Shown: piece after piece, positions 1-7,575 of the stretch | Numbering within the stretch: position 1 is the first letter of the stretch | Layout of the letters: each line of letters begins with the position of its first letter | Notes under the pieces: model-generated | Databases searched by the model: none | What the model was told of the DNA's origin: nothing | The model's input: the letters and a program-made list of their open reading frames with translations, nothing else | Made by a program: the position numbers and the translations under genes | Assembly: GCA_030690365.1 (NCBI GenBank) | Contig: JAUYGX010000117.1 | Coordinates: 1 to 64,000 of the forward strand | Length of the DNA: 64,000 nt | Reading direction: 5' to 3' | DNA from: Bacteroidales bacterium | GTDB taxonomy: Bacteria; Bacteroidota; Bacteroidia; Bacteroidales; F082

Positions 1-191
1 ATATCTTTGAAAGTTATAATCTCATCTTAAAAAAGAATAATCCAGAAAATGCACCCAAACTTAAATTTTCACACAGCCTGTGAATTCCGGGGATACAATA
101 TCGGCCATACCTGACGGTATTGGGAAATTACCATGATACTCACCAATAAAAGGACAGATAGTTTAAAGTATTAACTTTAAATTTAAATAGT

Positions 192-272
192 ATGTCAACA
201 GCGAGAAGAAAATTCAGCAAGGAATTCGGTACTCCCCAATCCTTGGATAGATTTGAGGAATATCCTAGTTGA
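192..272 (+). pseudogene. Possible IS3-family OrfA N-terminal remnant
   Basis: A 26-codon frame opens with MSTARRKFSKEF, which resembles the basic N-terminus of IS3-family OrfA transposases (usual pattern R-R-K-F-x-x-E-F-K), but the likeness ends after about 12 residues and the frame stops at 270. No OrfB and no terminal inverted repeats are visible nearby. It is most simply a decayed insertion-sequence end next to other mobile debris. The match is short, so chance similarity is possible. Confidence 0.3.
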
Positions 273-298
273 AGAGTTGAAAACTAAAAGAAACCAAC

Positions 299-340
299 AT
301 GAGAACTAAGAGATTTGTGTTATGTATTTCTATTTTCTGC
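299..340 (+). pseudogene. 5' remnant of an outer-membrane/secreted protein gene
   Basis: ATG at 299 begins a signal-peptide-like stretch (MRTKRFVLCISIF) that runs straight into the left REP palindrome at 343 and then into unrelated sequence. I infer that this is the start of a gene whose body was lost when the REP/RAYT cassette arrived; a plausible C-terminus of an outer-membrane beta-barrel lies just beyond the right REP. That the two pieces belonged to one gene is inference. Confidence 0.3.
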
Positions 341-342
341 AT

Positions 343-374
343 CCCCGCTCCCGCCAGTTTGCAACTGGTGGGTC
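343..374 (+). repeat. Left REP palindrome of the RAYT cassette
   Basis: A 32-nt element that is the exact reverse complement of 1061-1092. It is itself a hairpin: CCCGCCAGTT and AACTGGTGGG pair around a TGC loop with one G-T wobble, next to a GC-rich tail. This is the structure expected of a REP unit processed by its cognate RAYT transposase. Confidence 0.8.
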
Positions 375-461
375 TTGTCTTTCTTATTCAATATAAATTT
401 GAGTTATGAATTGCCATGACAAAGAAAGTTTATACCTTTAAACTTTTACAATCAATAATAA

Positions 462-1013
462 ATGAGTCGAGCATACAAGATGACCGATCCGGAAGGACTT
501 TACTTTATCACTTTTTCCACAGTAGAATGGGTAGATGTTTTTACACGTCAGGAGTATCGTGACATATTGATCGATAGCCTGGATTTCTGCATAAAGGATA
601 AGGGGCTGCGCTTGTTTGCCTATGTGATTATGTCGAATCATCTGCATTTAATCGTAGCCGCAGAATTTGGATTTGAACTGAGTGGCATTATTCGTGACTT
701 TAAAAAGTTTACCGCCAAGAAAATACTGAAAGCAATTGAGGACAATACTGGTGAATCACGGAAAGAATGGATGATTTCATTGTTTAGGAAAGCCGGGGAA
801 GGTAATGCGAATAATAAAGTATATCAGTTTTGGCAGCAGGATAGCCATCCGATTGTGTTGTATTCCAATGCTGTAATTGACCAGAAACTGGATTATATTC
901 ATCAAAACCCGGTAGAAGCAGGCATAGTGTTACAGCCAGAGGATTATCTGTACAGTAGTGCAAGGAATTATGCCGGGCTTGATTATATTATTCATGTTGA
1001 ATTGCTTTTTTGA
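462..1013 (+). CDS. REP-associated tyrosine transposase (IS200-like, RAYT)
   Basis: 183 residues. The IS200/Y1 fold is indicated by the HUH metal-binding motif SNHLHLI (His60 and His62) and the downstream DYIHQNPVEAGIV and YLYSSARNY blocks that typify Bacteroidota RAYT proteins. RAYTs are single-copy, domesticated relatives of IS200 transposases that nick and join single-stranded REP hairpins. Here the gene is bracketed by two perfectly inverted REPs (343-374 and 1061-1092), so gene and substrate form one cassette. The ATG at 462 follows a short AT-rich leader; no clear Shine-Dalgarno sequence is seen, as is usual in this phylum. The frame is intact, so the protein may be active. Confidence 0.9.
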   Translation: MSRAYKMTDPEGLYFITFSTVEWVDVFTRQEYRDILIDSLDFCIKDKGLRLFAYVIMSNHLHLIVAAEFGFELSGIIRDFKKFTAKKILKAIEDNTGESRKEWMISLFRKAGEGNANNKVYQFWQQDSHPIVLYSNAVIDQKLDYIHQNPVEAGIVLQPEDYLYSSARNYAGLDYIIHVELLF

Positions 1014-1060
1014 AAAACGATATGCTTTTGAACCATACTGAATATTGTTCTTATATGTCT

Positions 1061-1092
1061 GACCCACCAGTTGCAAACTGGCGGGAGCGGGG
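1061..1092 (-). repeat. Right REP palindrome of the RAYT cassette
   Basis: Exact reverse complement of 343-374, lying 47 bp after the RAYT stop codon. Having both REPs at 32/32 identity suggests recent insertion or ongoing maintenance by the transposase. Confidence 0.8.
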
Positions 1093-1094
1093 GG

Positions 1095-1232
1095 ATGGGC
1101 ATTAAAATTCCCATGCTGAAACATGAGTTCCTGGTCCTAACAGAATATAAATATGGTATAAATTCCGTTTACAATGATATGGATTCAATTTATAACCGGT
1201 ATTATAGGCTTTCAATTGGATATAGTTTTTAG
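1095..1232 (+). pseudogene. C-terminal remnant of an outer-membrane beta-barrel protein
   Basis: Immediately after the right REP an open frame reads GMGIKIP..HEFLVLTEYKYG..SVYND..SIYNRYYRLSIGYSF and ends at TAG (1230-1232). Alternating aromatic and polar residues, and a final strand ending in Phe, are typical of the last strands of Bacteroidota outer-membrane barrels. There is no upstream portion, signal peptide or start context, so this is a 3' stump. The broken gene's N-terminus may be the piece at 299-340. Confidence 0.5.
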
Positions 1233-1269
1233 TTTAATAAGTTACTCGTTTTTATATAAATCTTAATTT

Positions 1270-1923
1270 ATGAATTCCTTAAAACAAGTCTTTTTCCTGA
1301 CAATCTTAGTTTTTTTTATCACCTCCTGCAATAAAAACAATCTGGAAGCCACATACGAAATCACCCCGGAGGAACAACAATACATTCCCTTTACCGGAGG
1401 TGAAAAAGTGGTTTATATAAACTCTGGCAGCGCAGCGGAGTTGGTATTAACAGCAACTCCCATGATTAACAAATTACTTGAATCACCTTCAGGAGTCAAC
1501 ACAAATAAGTATTTCAGGTACGAAACCAGCCAGCTTGTTTTATCAGGATCCGGTATTGACCTGGAATATAATTTAAGTGCGATTCACAAGAAATATCATG
1601 ATAAAACCAAGCTTGTTCTATACTGGCAAACGGGCATTGAAGATTTTCCTGCGCTTATTATTGGTGGGTTTGATGTCCCCATTGATTCTGCCGACAGGTT
1701 CTATAAACTGGTTTTTTATGATAGTCTGATGGTTCATCAGCACTTATATCAAGATGTATACCGTGGAGATTTTCGTTTAAGCTACTCGCCAGGTGATACA
1801 ACCCCTGTTCCGGTTGGTTCGGTTTTTCCGGTCAATTTCTATTTTTCCCTGCCCACTGGCATTATAAAATTTGATTTGTCCGATAGTACCAGTTGGGAAC
1901 TGGACCGAATTGAGAAAAAATAA
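1270..1923 (+). CDS. Hypothetical lipoprotein with DUF1735-like look
   Basis: 217 residues. The N-terminus is a lipoprotein signal peptide: a hydrophobic stretch followed by the lipobox ITSC, with Cys20 as the predicted lipidated residue. The mature protein begins with a segment containing YEITPEEQQYIPFTGGEKVVYINSG, broken here only for description, and is rich in beta-type sequence with no recognisable catalytic motif. The phrase of the form 'xxF.GGEKV.Y.N..G' resembles the start of small Bacteroidota surface lipoproteins, but I do not recognise a named family with confidence. It starts 37 bp after the barrel remnant and is read in the same direction, so it may once have shared its operon. 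Function unknown; envelope location is the only safe inference. Confidence 0.75.
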   Translation: MNSLKQVFFLTILVFFITSCNKNNLEATYEITPEEQQYIPFTGGEKVVYINSGSAAELVLTATPMINKLLESPSGVNTNKYFRYETSQLVLSGSGIDLEYNLSAIHKKYHDKTKLVLYWQTGIEDFPALIIGGFDVPIDSADRFYKLVFYDSLMVHQHLYQDVYRGDFRLSYSPGDTTPVPVGSVFPVNFYFSLPTGIIKFDLSDSTSWELDRIEKK

Positions 1924-2089
1924 CTGCTTTACTCCATATTATTTGGTGGGTAAGTTAGTCTGGAATGTACTGATATTTATCAACTATTGTTAATATCCCT
2001 TGTGCATAACATGTGCATACTCTCACCTTAAAATAGCTTGACTTTATTTTATCGGGGTGGTATCTTTGAACCAGCAAGTCAAAATAACT

Positions 2090-2401
2090 GCTGTTGCTGC
2101 GTGGGAAACCCAATGAAGAATGACGTAAGTCAACCGACAAAAAGGTAAGCCCGAAGTTCTTTAAATAGAGCATAGTCGTCGGCGAAAGCCTGACAGACTC
2201 ACACCACAGGACTCCGCAAGGAACTGAAAAATGGTTGGCAGCCAACACCGGGAGGAAAAGACGGAGCAATCCATCAACCCCAAATCCCGGAATCAGAAAG
2301 ATGGCTCTCTACGGAGGATCGTCCAGATGAAAGCAGCGAAGATAGCTAGCCACAAGCAAAAAGGCTACGGCCAATTTGCAAGTGAACAGGGAATGTGTTG
2401 A
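2090..2401 (+). ncRNA. Probable group II intron 5' remnant with truncated maturase start
   Basis: No intact gene lies between 1924 and 2422. From about 2090 the sequence has a structured-RNA look: GTAAGTCAACCGA, GGTAAGCCCGAAG, tetraloop-like GCGAAAGC at 2173-2190 region and CCGCAAGG at 2214-2221 region, then ATG at 2231. The 56-codon frame 2231-2401 (MVGSQHREEKTEQSINPKSR at its start) looks like the head of an intron-encoded protein cut short. Bacterial group II introns have this order: domain I RNA, then a reverse transcriptase ORF. Domains V and VI and the RT body are missing. This is pattern recognition without an alignment, so another structured RNA or mobile remnant is possible. Confidence 0.35.
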
Positions 2402-2424
2402 ATAAACAGGTTCCCTGTTTTTTT
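2385..2424 (+). terminator. Stem-loop terminator, probably bidirectional
   Basis: AACAGGGAA (2385-2393) pairs with TTCCCTGTT (2411-2419), followed by a T run to 2424. It sits at the 3' end of the leftward epimerase gene and could stop transcription from both sides. Confidence 0.6.
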
Positions 2425-3337
2425 ATGGGTGTTTTACAAGCAAATCTTCCAACGCCGCTTTTAATTCAGCAAACGAAAATTGAAATCCGGTCTGTAAAAC
2501 TTTGTTTGCCGAAACTGCTGATCCTTCCAATACCAGGGCCGACATCTCACCCATAAAAAGTTTCATGATAGATCCGGGTACGGCGGGCAGAAAATAAGGA
2601 CGGTGCAGTACACTGGCAATCATTTTCATCAGCTCACCATTGGTATTTTGGGCAAGTGCCACCGCATTGTAAACTCCGTCCGGGAGATTTTGTTCCAGTC
2701 CGGCAACAATAAGGTTACATAAATCGTGAATGTGTATCCAGGGGACAAACTGCCGTCCGGTTCCCAAAGCAGCACCAAACCCGTACCTGACGGGCAAAGC
2801 CATTTTAGGCAAAGCCCCTTCTTTTGCATCCAGTACCATCCCCAGCCGATACTGGATGGTTTTGATTCTCAGATCTCTGAATTTATTGGTTGCTTCTTCC
2901 CAAAGTTGGGTAGTGGTGGCCAGGAAATCTGTACCTGGCGGGTCGGTTTCGGTAAAAATATGTGAACTCGTGGTAGTTCCATAATAGCCAATGGCGGAAG
3001 CTGCAATCACTACTTCTGGCAGTTTACCACTTCTTTTAAGTTGACTGATAATCAGTTCGGTTGATTTCACCCTGCTGTCCACAATTTCCTGTTTACGTTT
3101 GGCCGACCATGGTTTATCTGCAATACCCGCTCCCGCCAGGTGAACGATGGCGTCGGAAAATTCGATGGCCGCCGGGTTGAGCTTTTCTGCTTCAATATCC
3201 CAAAAGTAGGTTTTGATGGACAAACCTTTATCAGGATTTCTGGAAAGCCAGGCCACTTGATATCCTCTTTGGGTGAGCAAGGCAGTGAGGTGCTTGCCAA
3301 CTAATCCGCTTCCTCCGGTAATCAGTATATTTTTCAT
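2423..3337 (-). CDS. TIGR01777-family NAD(P)-dependent epimerase/oxidoreductase
   Basis: 304 residues, the usual length of the YfcH/SulA-like family. The Rossmann nucleotide-binding motif ITGGSGLVGKHL lies at residues 5-16, followed by a family-typical HLAGAGIADKPW segment, the VDSRVKST block, and a C-terminal domain containing GFQFSFAELKAALEDLL. The family is an atypical extended short-chain dehydrogenase group with unknown physiological substrate. Its ATG (3335-3337) lies 3 bp after the stop codon of the MarR-type regulator, so both are one transcript from the 4.0-kb promoter. A role controlled by, or serving, the regulator's signal is possible but not shown. Confidence 0.85.
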   Translation of the reverse strand: MKNILITGGSGLVGKHLTALLTQRGYQVAWLSRNPDKGLSIKTYFWDIEAEKLNPAAIEFSDAIVHLAGAGIADKPWSAKRKQEIVDSRVKSTELIISQLKRSGKLPEVVIAASAIGYYGTTTSSHIFTETDPPGTDFLATTTQLWEEATNKFRDLRIKTIQYRLGMVLDAKEGALPKMALPVRYGFGAALGTGRQFVPWIHIHDLCNLIVAGLEQNLPDGVYNAVALAQNTNGELMKMIASVLHRPYFLPAVPGSIMKLFMGEMSALVLEGSAVSANKVLQTGFQFSFAELKAALEDLLVKHP

Positions 3338-3340
3338 GGT

Positions 3341-4003
3341 CTAGTTATTCATGTATCTGTCCAGCAATAAGTTAATATCCGATGTTTTATCACTTTGGTG
3401 AATGTGCCAGTGAAAAGCACTCAGTTTCTCCATGACCTGTGTGGCCTGTATTAGCTCTTCATCCGACAGGTTTCCCCGGATGATTCTCGCTGCCTTGTAC
3501 ATTTCATAAAATGCAGCAATGATGGTTTCTCTTCCTTTTGAAGTCAACTCCAACCGCTTGGAACGTTTGTCGTTTACATCGGCATATTCCCGGATCAATT
3601 CTGAGCGAATCAGCCGCCTTAAGACTTCTGTTCCCGAAGATATTTCCATCAACTGTAGGTTGATCAGCTCCGATTTTAGCAGGCCAGGAGTTTTGATCAG
3701 CGATGCCAGCAACCCAAATTCTTCCAGGGTTTTTATTCCGGTCGTGCCCAACGCTTTTTTTACATAATGCCTTCCAAACCGGTATAATTCGGTTAACAAT
3801 GTAGAAAACACCACATCAGGAAACCGCTCGGGCAGATGGTTTTCAGCCATGGAAAAATCCGGTATAGAGTTACTGACGGGTGATTCGGATAGCAATTCCC
3901 TTTTGAGGTAATTGGAAAAATCCGTGAGGTTGTTCCCTTTTTGTTCCGATTCAAATTTCTCCAGATAAGGAAGCAACTTCTTCAACAATTGATAATCGCT
4001 CAT
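3341..4003 (-). CDS. MarR-family transcriptional regulator
   Basis: 220 residues, longer than a standard MarR (about 145) because of an N-terminal extension of about 70 residues (LLKKLLPYLEKFESEQ...). The winged-helix core covers roughly residues 80-190: a recognition helix near GTEVLRRLIRSELI, then the wing DKRSKRLELTSKGRE, a hallmark of the family. It is divergent from the TonB-dependent receptor gene at 4119, and two near-palindromes of 19 bp lie in the shared 115-bp promoter region. The family normally represses itself and its divergent neighbour until a small ligand binds; that behaviour is inferred here. Confidence 0.85.
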   Translation of the reverse strand: MSDYQLLKKLLPYLEKFESEQKGNNLTDFSNYLKRELLSESPVSNSIPDFSMAENHLPERFPDVVFSTLLTELYRFGRHYVKKALGTTGIKTLEEFGLLASLIKTPGLLKSELINLQLMEISSGTEVLRRLIRSELIREYADVNDKRSKRLELTSKGRETIIAAFYEMYKAARIIRGNLSDEELIQATQVMEKLSAFHWHIHQSDKTSDINLLLDRYMNN

Positions 4004-4019
4004 GGGATCAATTTTTTTA

Positions 4020-4027
4020 CAAAACTA
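4020..4027 (-). promoter_or_regulatory. Promoter -7 element for the MarR/epimerase operon
   Basis: TAGTTTTG on the minus strand matches the Bacteroidota housekeeping -7 consensus TAnnTTTG and lies 17-24 bp before the MarR start codon. No clear -33 element was identified, because the upstream DNA is an AT-rich palindrome. Confidence 0.5.
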
Positions 4028-4038
4028 AGCAAATAATA

Positions 4039-4089
4039 CAAATATATAATATATTTGCAAATTATTATACAAATACATATTATATATTT
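4039..4089. promoter_or_regulatory. Twin AT-rich palindromes, candidate MarR operators
   Basis: CAAATATATAATATATTTG (4039-4057) is a near-perfect 19-bp palindrome. AAATACATATTATATATTT (4071-4089) is a weaker second one. Their centres are 32 bp apart, about three helical turns, so two dimers would lie on the same face. They sit between the divergent regulator and TonB receptor genes and next to the regulator's -7 box, as expected of operator sites. Confidence 0.5.
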
Positions 4090-4118
4090 CTACGATTTTT
4101 GACTCAAAATACTATCCA

Positions 4119-6539
4119 ATGACTGCAGGAATCATTTATAATAAGATCAAGACTGACAATTTATCCATAATTTCTTTGATATTCATCCTCTTGTTTGGTT
4201 TTTCTTCCTCGCTGGTGACGGCTCAAACCGGAACTATTTCTGGGCGTATCATCGACAAGGTAACCAACGCTCCCATTGCATTTGCCAATGTGATTGTGGA
4301 CGATACCCCACTGGGAAGCACCACCGACATCGATGGGAAATTTACCATTACCACAGTACCTGCGGGATATGTACAGCTGGTGTCGACCTATGTGGGTTAC
4401 AAACCTGTCAGAAGCCGCGATATTTTCGTGAGTCCGAAAAAGGAGGCTACGGTGGAGCTTGCAATGGAACCTTCAGAAAACCAACTGGATGAAGTGGTAA
4501 TCAAAGTGGATCCGTTTCAAAAACGAATTGAATCTCCCGTTTCGATGCAAACCATTGGCATCAGGGAAATTGAAACCAATCCCGGTAGCAACCGTGATAT
4601 TTCGCGTGTAATACAATCTTTTCCCGGAGTGGGTTCTAGGCCCAATTTTCGCAACGACATTATTGTGCGTGGTGGCGGTCCCGGCGAAAGCCGCTTTTTT
4701 CTGGACGGCGTAGAAATTCCCGTGCTCAATCACTTTGCAACTCAGGGCGCTTCCGGAGGTCCGGTAGGGATTATCAATGCTGATTTTATTTCTCAGGTAG
4801 AATATTATTCGGGAGCTTTTCCTGCCTCGGACTACAATGCATTGAGCGGAGTCTTTGAGTTTACCCAAAAGGATGGAAATTCAAATCACCTGTTTGGGCA
4901 GGTGGCGTTGGGTGCCAGTGAGACATCGCTTACGCTTGAAGGGCCGGTTGGCAACAAGGCAACCTATCTGTTTTCGGTTCGGCGATCGTATCTTCAATTT
5001 TTGTTTTCTGCCATCGGATTGCCTTTTTTGCCCACTTACAACGATTACCAATTTAAAACAAAGATCCGCTTTAACACCCGCAATGAGCTTACCATCATCA
5101 GTTTGGGGTCACTTGACAAACTGAAACTCAATACCGGAATAAAAAATCCTGATGCTTCCCAGGAATTTATTCTCACAGAACTTCCGGTAAACAATCAGTG
5201 GAGCTATACCATTGGGGCCGTGTATAAACATTTTATGAAAAACGGCTATCAGCAGTTAGTGGTGAGCAGAAATAAGCTGAATAATCAGTTTGAGAAATAT
5301 CCCGAAAACAACGAAAGCCTGCCAAAAACATTCGACTACCAATCCAATGAAACCGAAAACAAAATCCGCTACGAATATCACCTTCAAAATCATGGTGTAA
5401 AATATAGTTACGGCATCAGTGGCGAATATGCCAGTTATGATAACCAAACCTACCAGGCCATCTATTTAAATGATTCCCTAACAGAAATCAATTATCAAAC
5501 CAACATCAACTTCTTTAAATATGGTGCTTACGGGCAGGTATCAAAACCATTTTTTAAGGAAAGGCTGAATCTTTCGCTGGGTATCAGGGTAGATGTCAAT
5601 ACTTTTTCCACGGCCATGAACAATCCCTTCGATCAGCTTTCGCCCCGGTTTTCTGCTTCTTTTCTGCTTATGGATGGTGTTACCCTCAACGCCAGTGTGG
5701 GCAGATATTATCAACTACCGGCTTACACCACCCTTGGTTATGCCAACAATATGGATGCATTGGTAAATAAAAATACCACCTATATTGGTGTTAATCATTA
5801 CATAGCAGGTTTTGAACATCTTGTAAACGAACACATTATGTGGTCGGCCGAAGGATTTTTTAAGGATTATTTTCACTATCCCATCGATTTGAATACGGGT
5901 GCCAGCGTGGCCAATACCGGAGCCGAATACAGCAGCGTAGCCGGAGCCGTTCCTGTAATATCCATCGGTAAAGGGCAAGCCTATGGTTTTGAGCTGTTAA
6001 ACAGGATGAAATACAATAAATTTACATTTATTGGATCGTTTACCTATGTAAGAAGTTTGTTTACCGATTTAAAGGGAGAATTCATCCCTTCTTCGTGGGA
6101 CAGCCGCTACCTGTTTACCTTAACGGGAACCAAAGATTTTAAACGAAACTGGAGTTTGGGTGCAAAATGGCGTTTTGTGGGTGGATTGCCTTATACACCC
6201 TATGATTTGCAAACCTCCGCCAATATACAGGCCTGGGATGCGAAGGGTGGTCCCTACCTGGACTATAATCAGTTAAATGCGAAGCGGGCCAATGCGTTTC
6301 AACAGCTGGATATCAGGGTGGACAAGAAGTATTTTTATAACAAATGGACGCTGATGTTTTACCTTGACATTCAAAATCTGTACAATTTCCAGAATGAAGG
6401 ACAGCCTTATATCATTCGGGAGAAAAATGCGGATGGCAGTTTTAGTACCATCAACAATGGTCAGGATTACGTACTCGAAAGCATTCCAAATACTTCGGGC
6501 ACAGTGTTGCCAACTATTGGTATCATGGTGAAATTTTAA
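4119..6539 (+). CDS. TonB-dependent receptor with carboxypeptidase-regulatory-like domain
   Basis: 806 residues, outer membrane. A signal peptide ends near residue 36 (LVTAQ). A carboxypeptidase-D regulatory-like beta-sandwich covers about 37-125 (TISGRIIDKVTNAPIAFANV). The plug domain follows (RDISRVIQSFPGV, then DIIVRGGGPGESRFFLDGVE at about residues 180-205), and a 22-strand-type barrel occupies the rest, ending in PTIGIMVKF with a terminal Phe. It lacks a SusD partner gene, so it is not a canonical SusCD glycan system; a metal-chelate or other small-molecule receptor fits as well. It is transcribed divergently from a MarR-type regulator and probably controlled by it. The substrate cannot be read from sequence. 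Confidence 0.9.
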   Translation: MTAGIIYNKIKTDNLSIISLIFILLFGFSSSLVTAQTGTISGRIIDKVTNAPIAFANVIVDDTPLGSTTDIDGKFTITTVPAGYVQLVSTYVGYKPVRSRDIFVSPKKEATVELAMEPSENQLDEVVIKVDPFQKRIESPVSMQTIGIREIETNPGSNRDISRVIQSFPGVGSRPNFRNDIIVRGGGPGESRFFLDGVEIPVLNHFATQGASGGPVGIINADFISQVEYYSGAFPASDYNALSGVFEFTQKDGNSNHLFGQVALGASETSLTLEGPVGNKATYLFSVRRSYLQFLFSAIGLPFLPTYNDYQFKTKIRFNTRNELTIISLGSLDKLKLNTGIKNPDASQEFILTELPVNNQWSYTIGAVYKHFMKNGYQQLVVSRNKLNNQFEKYPENNESLPKTFDYQSNETENKIRYEYHLQNHGVKYSYGISGEYASYDNQTYQAIYLNDSLTEINYQTNINFFKYGAYGQVSKPFFKERLNLSLGIRVDVNTFSTAMNNPFDQLSPRFSASFLLMDGVTLNASVGRYYQLPAYTTLGYANNMDALVNKNTTYIGVNHYIAGFEHLVNEHIMWSAEGFFKDYFHYPIDLNTGASVANTGAEYSSVAGAVPVISIGKGQAYGFELLNRMKYNKFTFIGSFTYVRSLFTDLKGEFIPSSWDSRYLFTLTGTKDFKRNWSLGAKWRFVGGLPYTPYDLQTSANIQAWDAKGGPYLDYNQLNAKRANAFQQLDIRVDKKYFYNKWTLMFYLDIQNLYNFQNEGQPYIIREKNADGSFSTINNGQDYVLESIPNTSGTVLPTIGIMVKF

Positions 6540-6639
6540 CAGGGAGATTGATCATCATTTTCTCCTGACAAAGTGAGGTGTGTTTATTGAGGTTGTTTGA
6601 ACGCATAACAAATCATATTACACCAGAGGGATTTATGGT

Positions 6640-6647
6640 TAATTTTG
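6640..6647 (+). promoter_or_regulatory. Promoter -7 element for the M48 peptidase gene
   Basis: TAATTTTG matches the TAnnTTTG -7 consensus and lies 58 bp before the start codon, in the 166-bp gap after the TonB receptor gene. Confidence 0.45.
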
Positions 6648-6705
6648 CAATCACAGTTCTAGGTGATTTAATACCTACTTTTCAAATAAACTAAAACTCA
6701 ATGTC

Positions 6706-7566
6706 ATGAAGACAACCCTTTTACTCAAAGTCATGCTGGTACTTTTTCTTTTCTCATGCAGTACTGTGCCCCTCACAGGCCGTAAACAACTCAATATGAT
6801 TCCCGGAGATCAAATCATGTCCATGAGTTTTCAGCAATACAGCGATTTTTTAAAACAAAATCCACCGGTTATAGGAACAAAGGATGCCCTGATGGTGAAA
6901 ACCGTTGGCCGGAATATTGAGTCAGCAGTTGAAAAATACCTGGCAGACAATAAATTATCCTCTCTGTTAGATGGATACCAATGGGAGTTTAACCTGGTAA
7001 ACGATAAAGCGATCAACGCCTGGTGTATGCCCGGAGGTAAAGTGGTGGTGTACAGCGGCATTCTTCCGATTACCCGGAACGAGACTGGGTTGGCAGTGGT
7101 GATGGGACACGAAATTGCCCACGCGATTGCAGAACACGGTAATGAGCGCATGAGCCAGGAATTACTGCGATCGGCAGGATCGGTTGGTTTGGAAGTGGCA
7201 TTGAATGATCAGCCCGAGGAAACCAAAAATATTTGGTTGATGGCCTACGGTGCAGGAACTGAAGTGGCCGCTATTTTGCCCTATAGCCGTTTGCACGAAA
7301 GCGAAGCCGATCACCTGGGACTCATTTTTATGGCCATGGCCGGTTACAATCCTGAAGAATCAGTGGCCTTTTGGCAACGCATGAGTGCCGCCGGCAACGG
7401 CCAGAAACCACCTGAATTTCTCAGTACCCATCCATCGGATCAAACCCGAATCGACAACCTCAATAAATGGATGCCCGAAGCTATGAAATACTATAGCGGC
7501 AAAAAATCTTCGAACCAAAATAAAAGTCTTAATGGGAAAACCATTAAAATTGGTGGCAGACCATAA
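6706..7566 (+). CDS. M48-family zinc metallopeptidase lipoprotein
   Basis: 286 residues. Lipoprotein signal with Cys18 (FLFSCST) as lipidation site. The peptidase motif HEIAHAIAEH gives zinc ligands His135 and His139 with catalytic Glu136, and the ESEADHLG segment about 65 residues later supplies the third ligand. This is the periplasmic BepA/LoiP/Oma1-like branch of M48, whose members degrade misassembled outer-membrane proteins. An ATG at 6701 is followed at once by a stop, so 6706 is the start. The C-terminus is a short basic tail. It is a stand-alone gene, convergent with the next one. Confidence 0.9.
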   Translation: MKTTLLLKVMLVLFLFSCSTVPLTGRKQLNMIPGDQIMSMSFQQYSDFLKQNPPVIGTKDALMVKTVGRNIESAVEKYLADNKLSSLLDGYQWEFNLVNDKAINAWCMPGGKVVVYSGILPITRNETGLAVVMGHEIAHAIAEHGNERMSQELLRSAGSVGLEVALNDQPEETKNIWLMAYGAGTEVAAILPYSRLHESEADHLGLIFMAMAGYNPEESVAFWQRMSAAGNGQKPPEFLSTHPSDQTRIDNLNKWMPEAMKYYSGKKSSNQNKSLNGKTIKIGGRP

Positions 7567-7575
7567 AACGTTTTA

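Noticed and set aside
1955-2269. 104-codon open frame on the minus strand over the intron-like region
   Set aside because: No family features, and it is antisense to structured sequence that looks like intron RNA.
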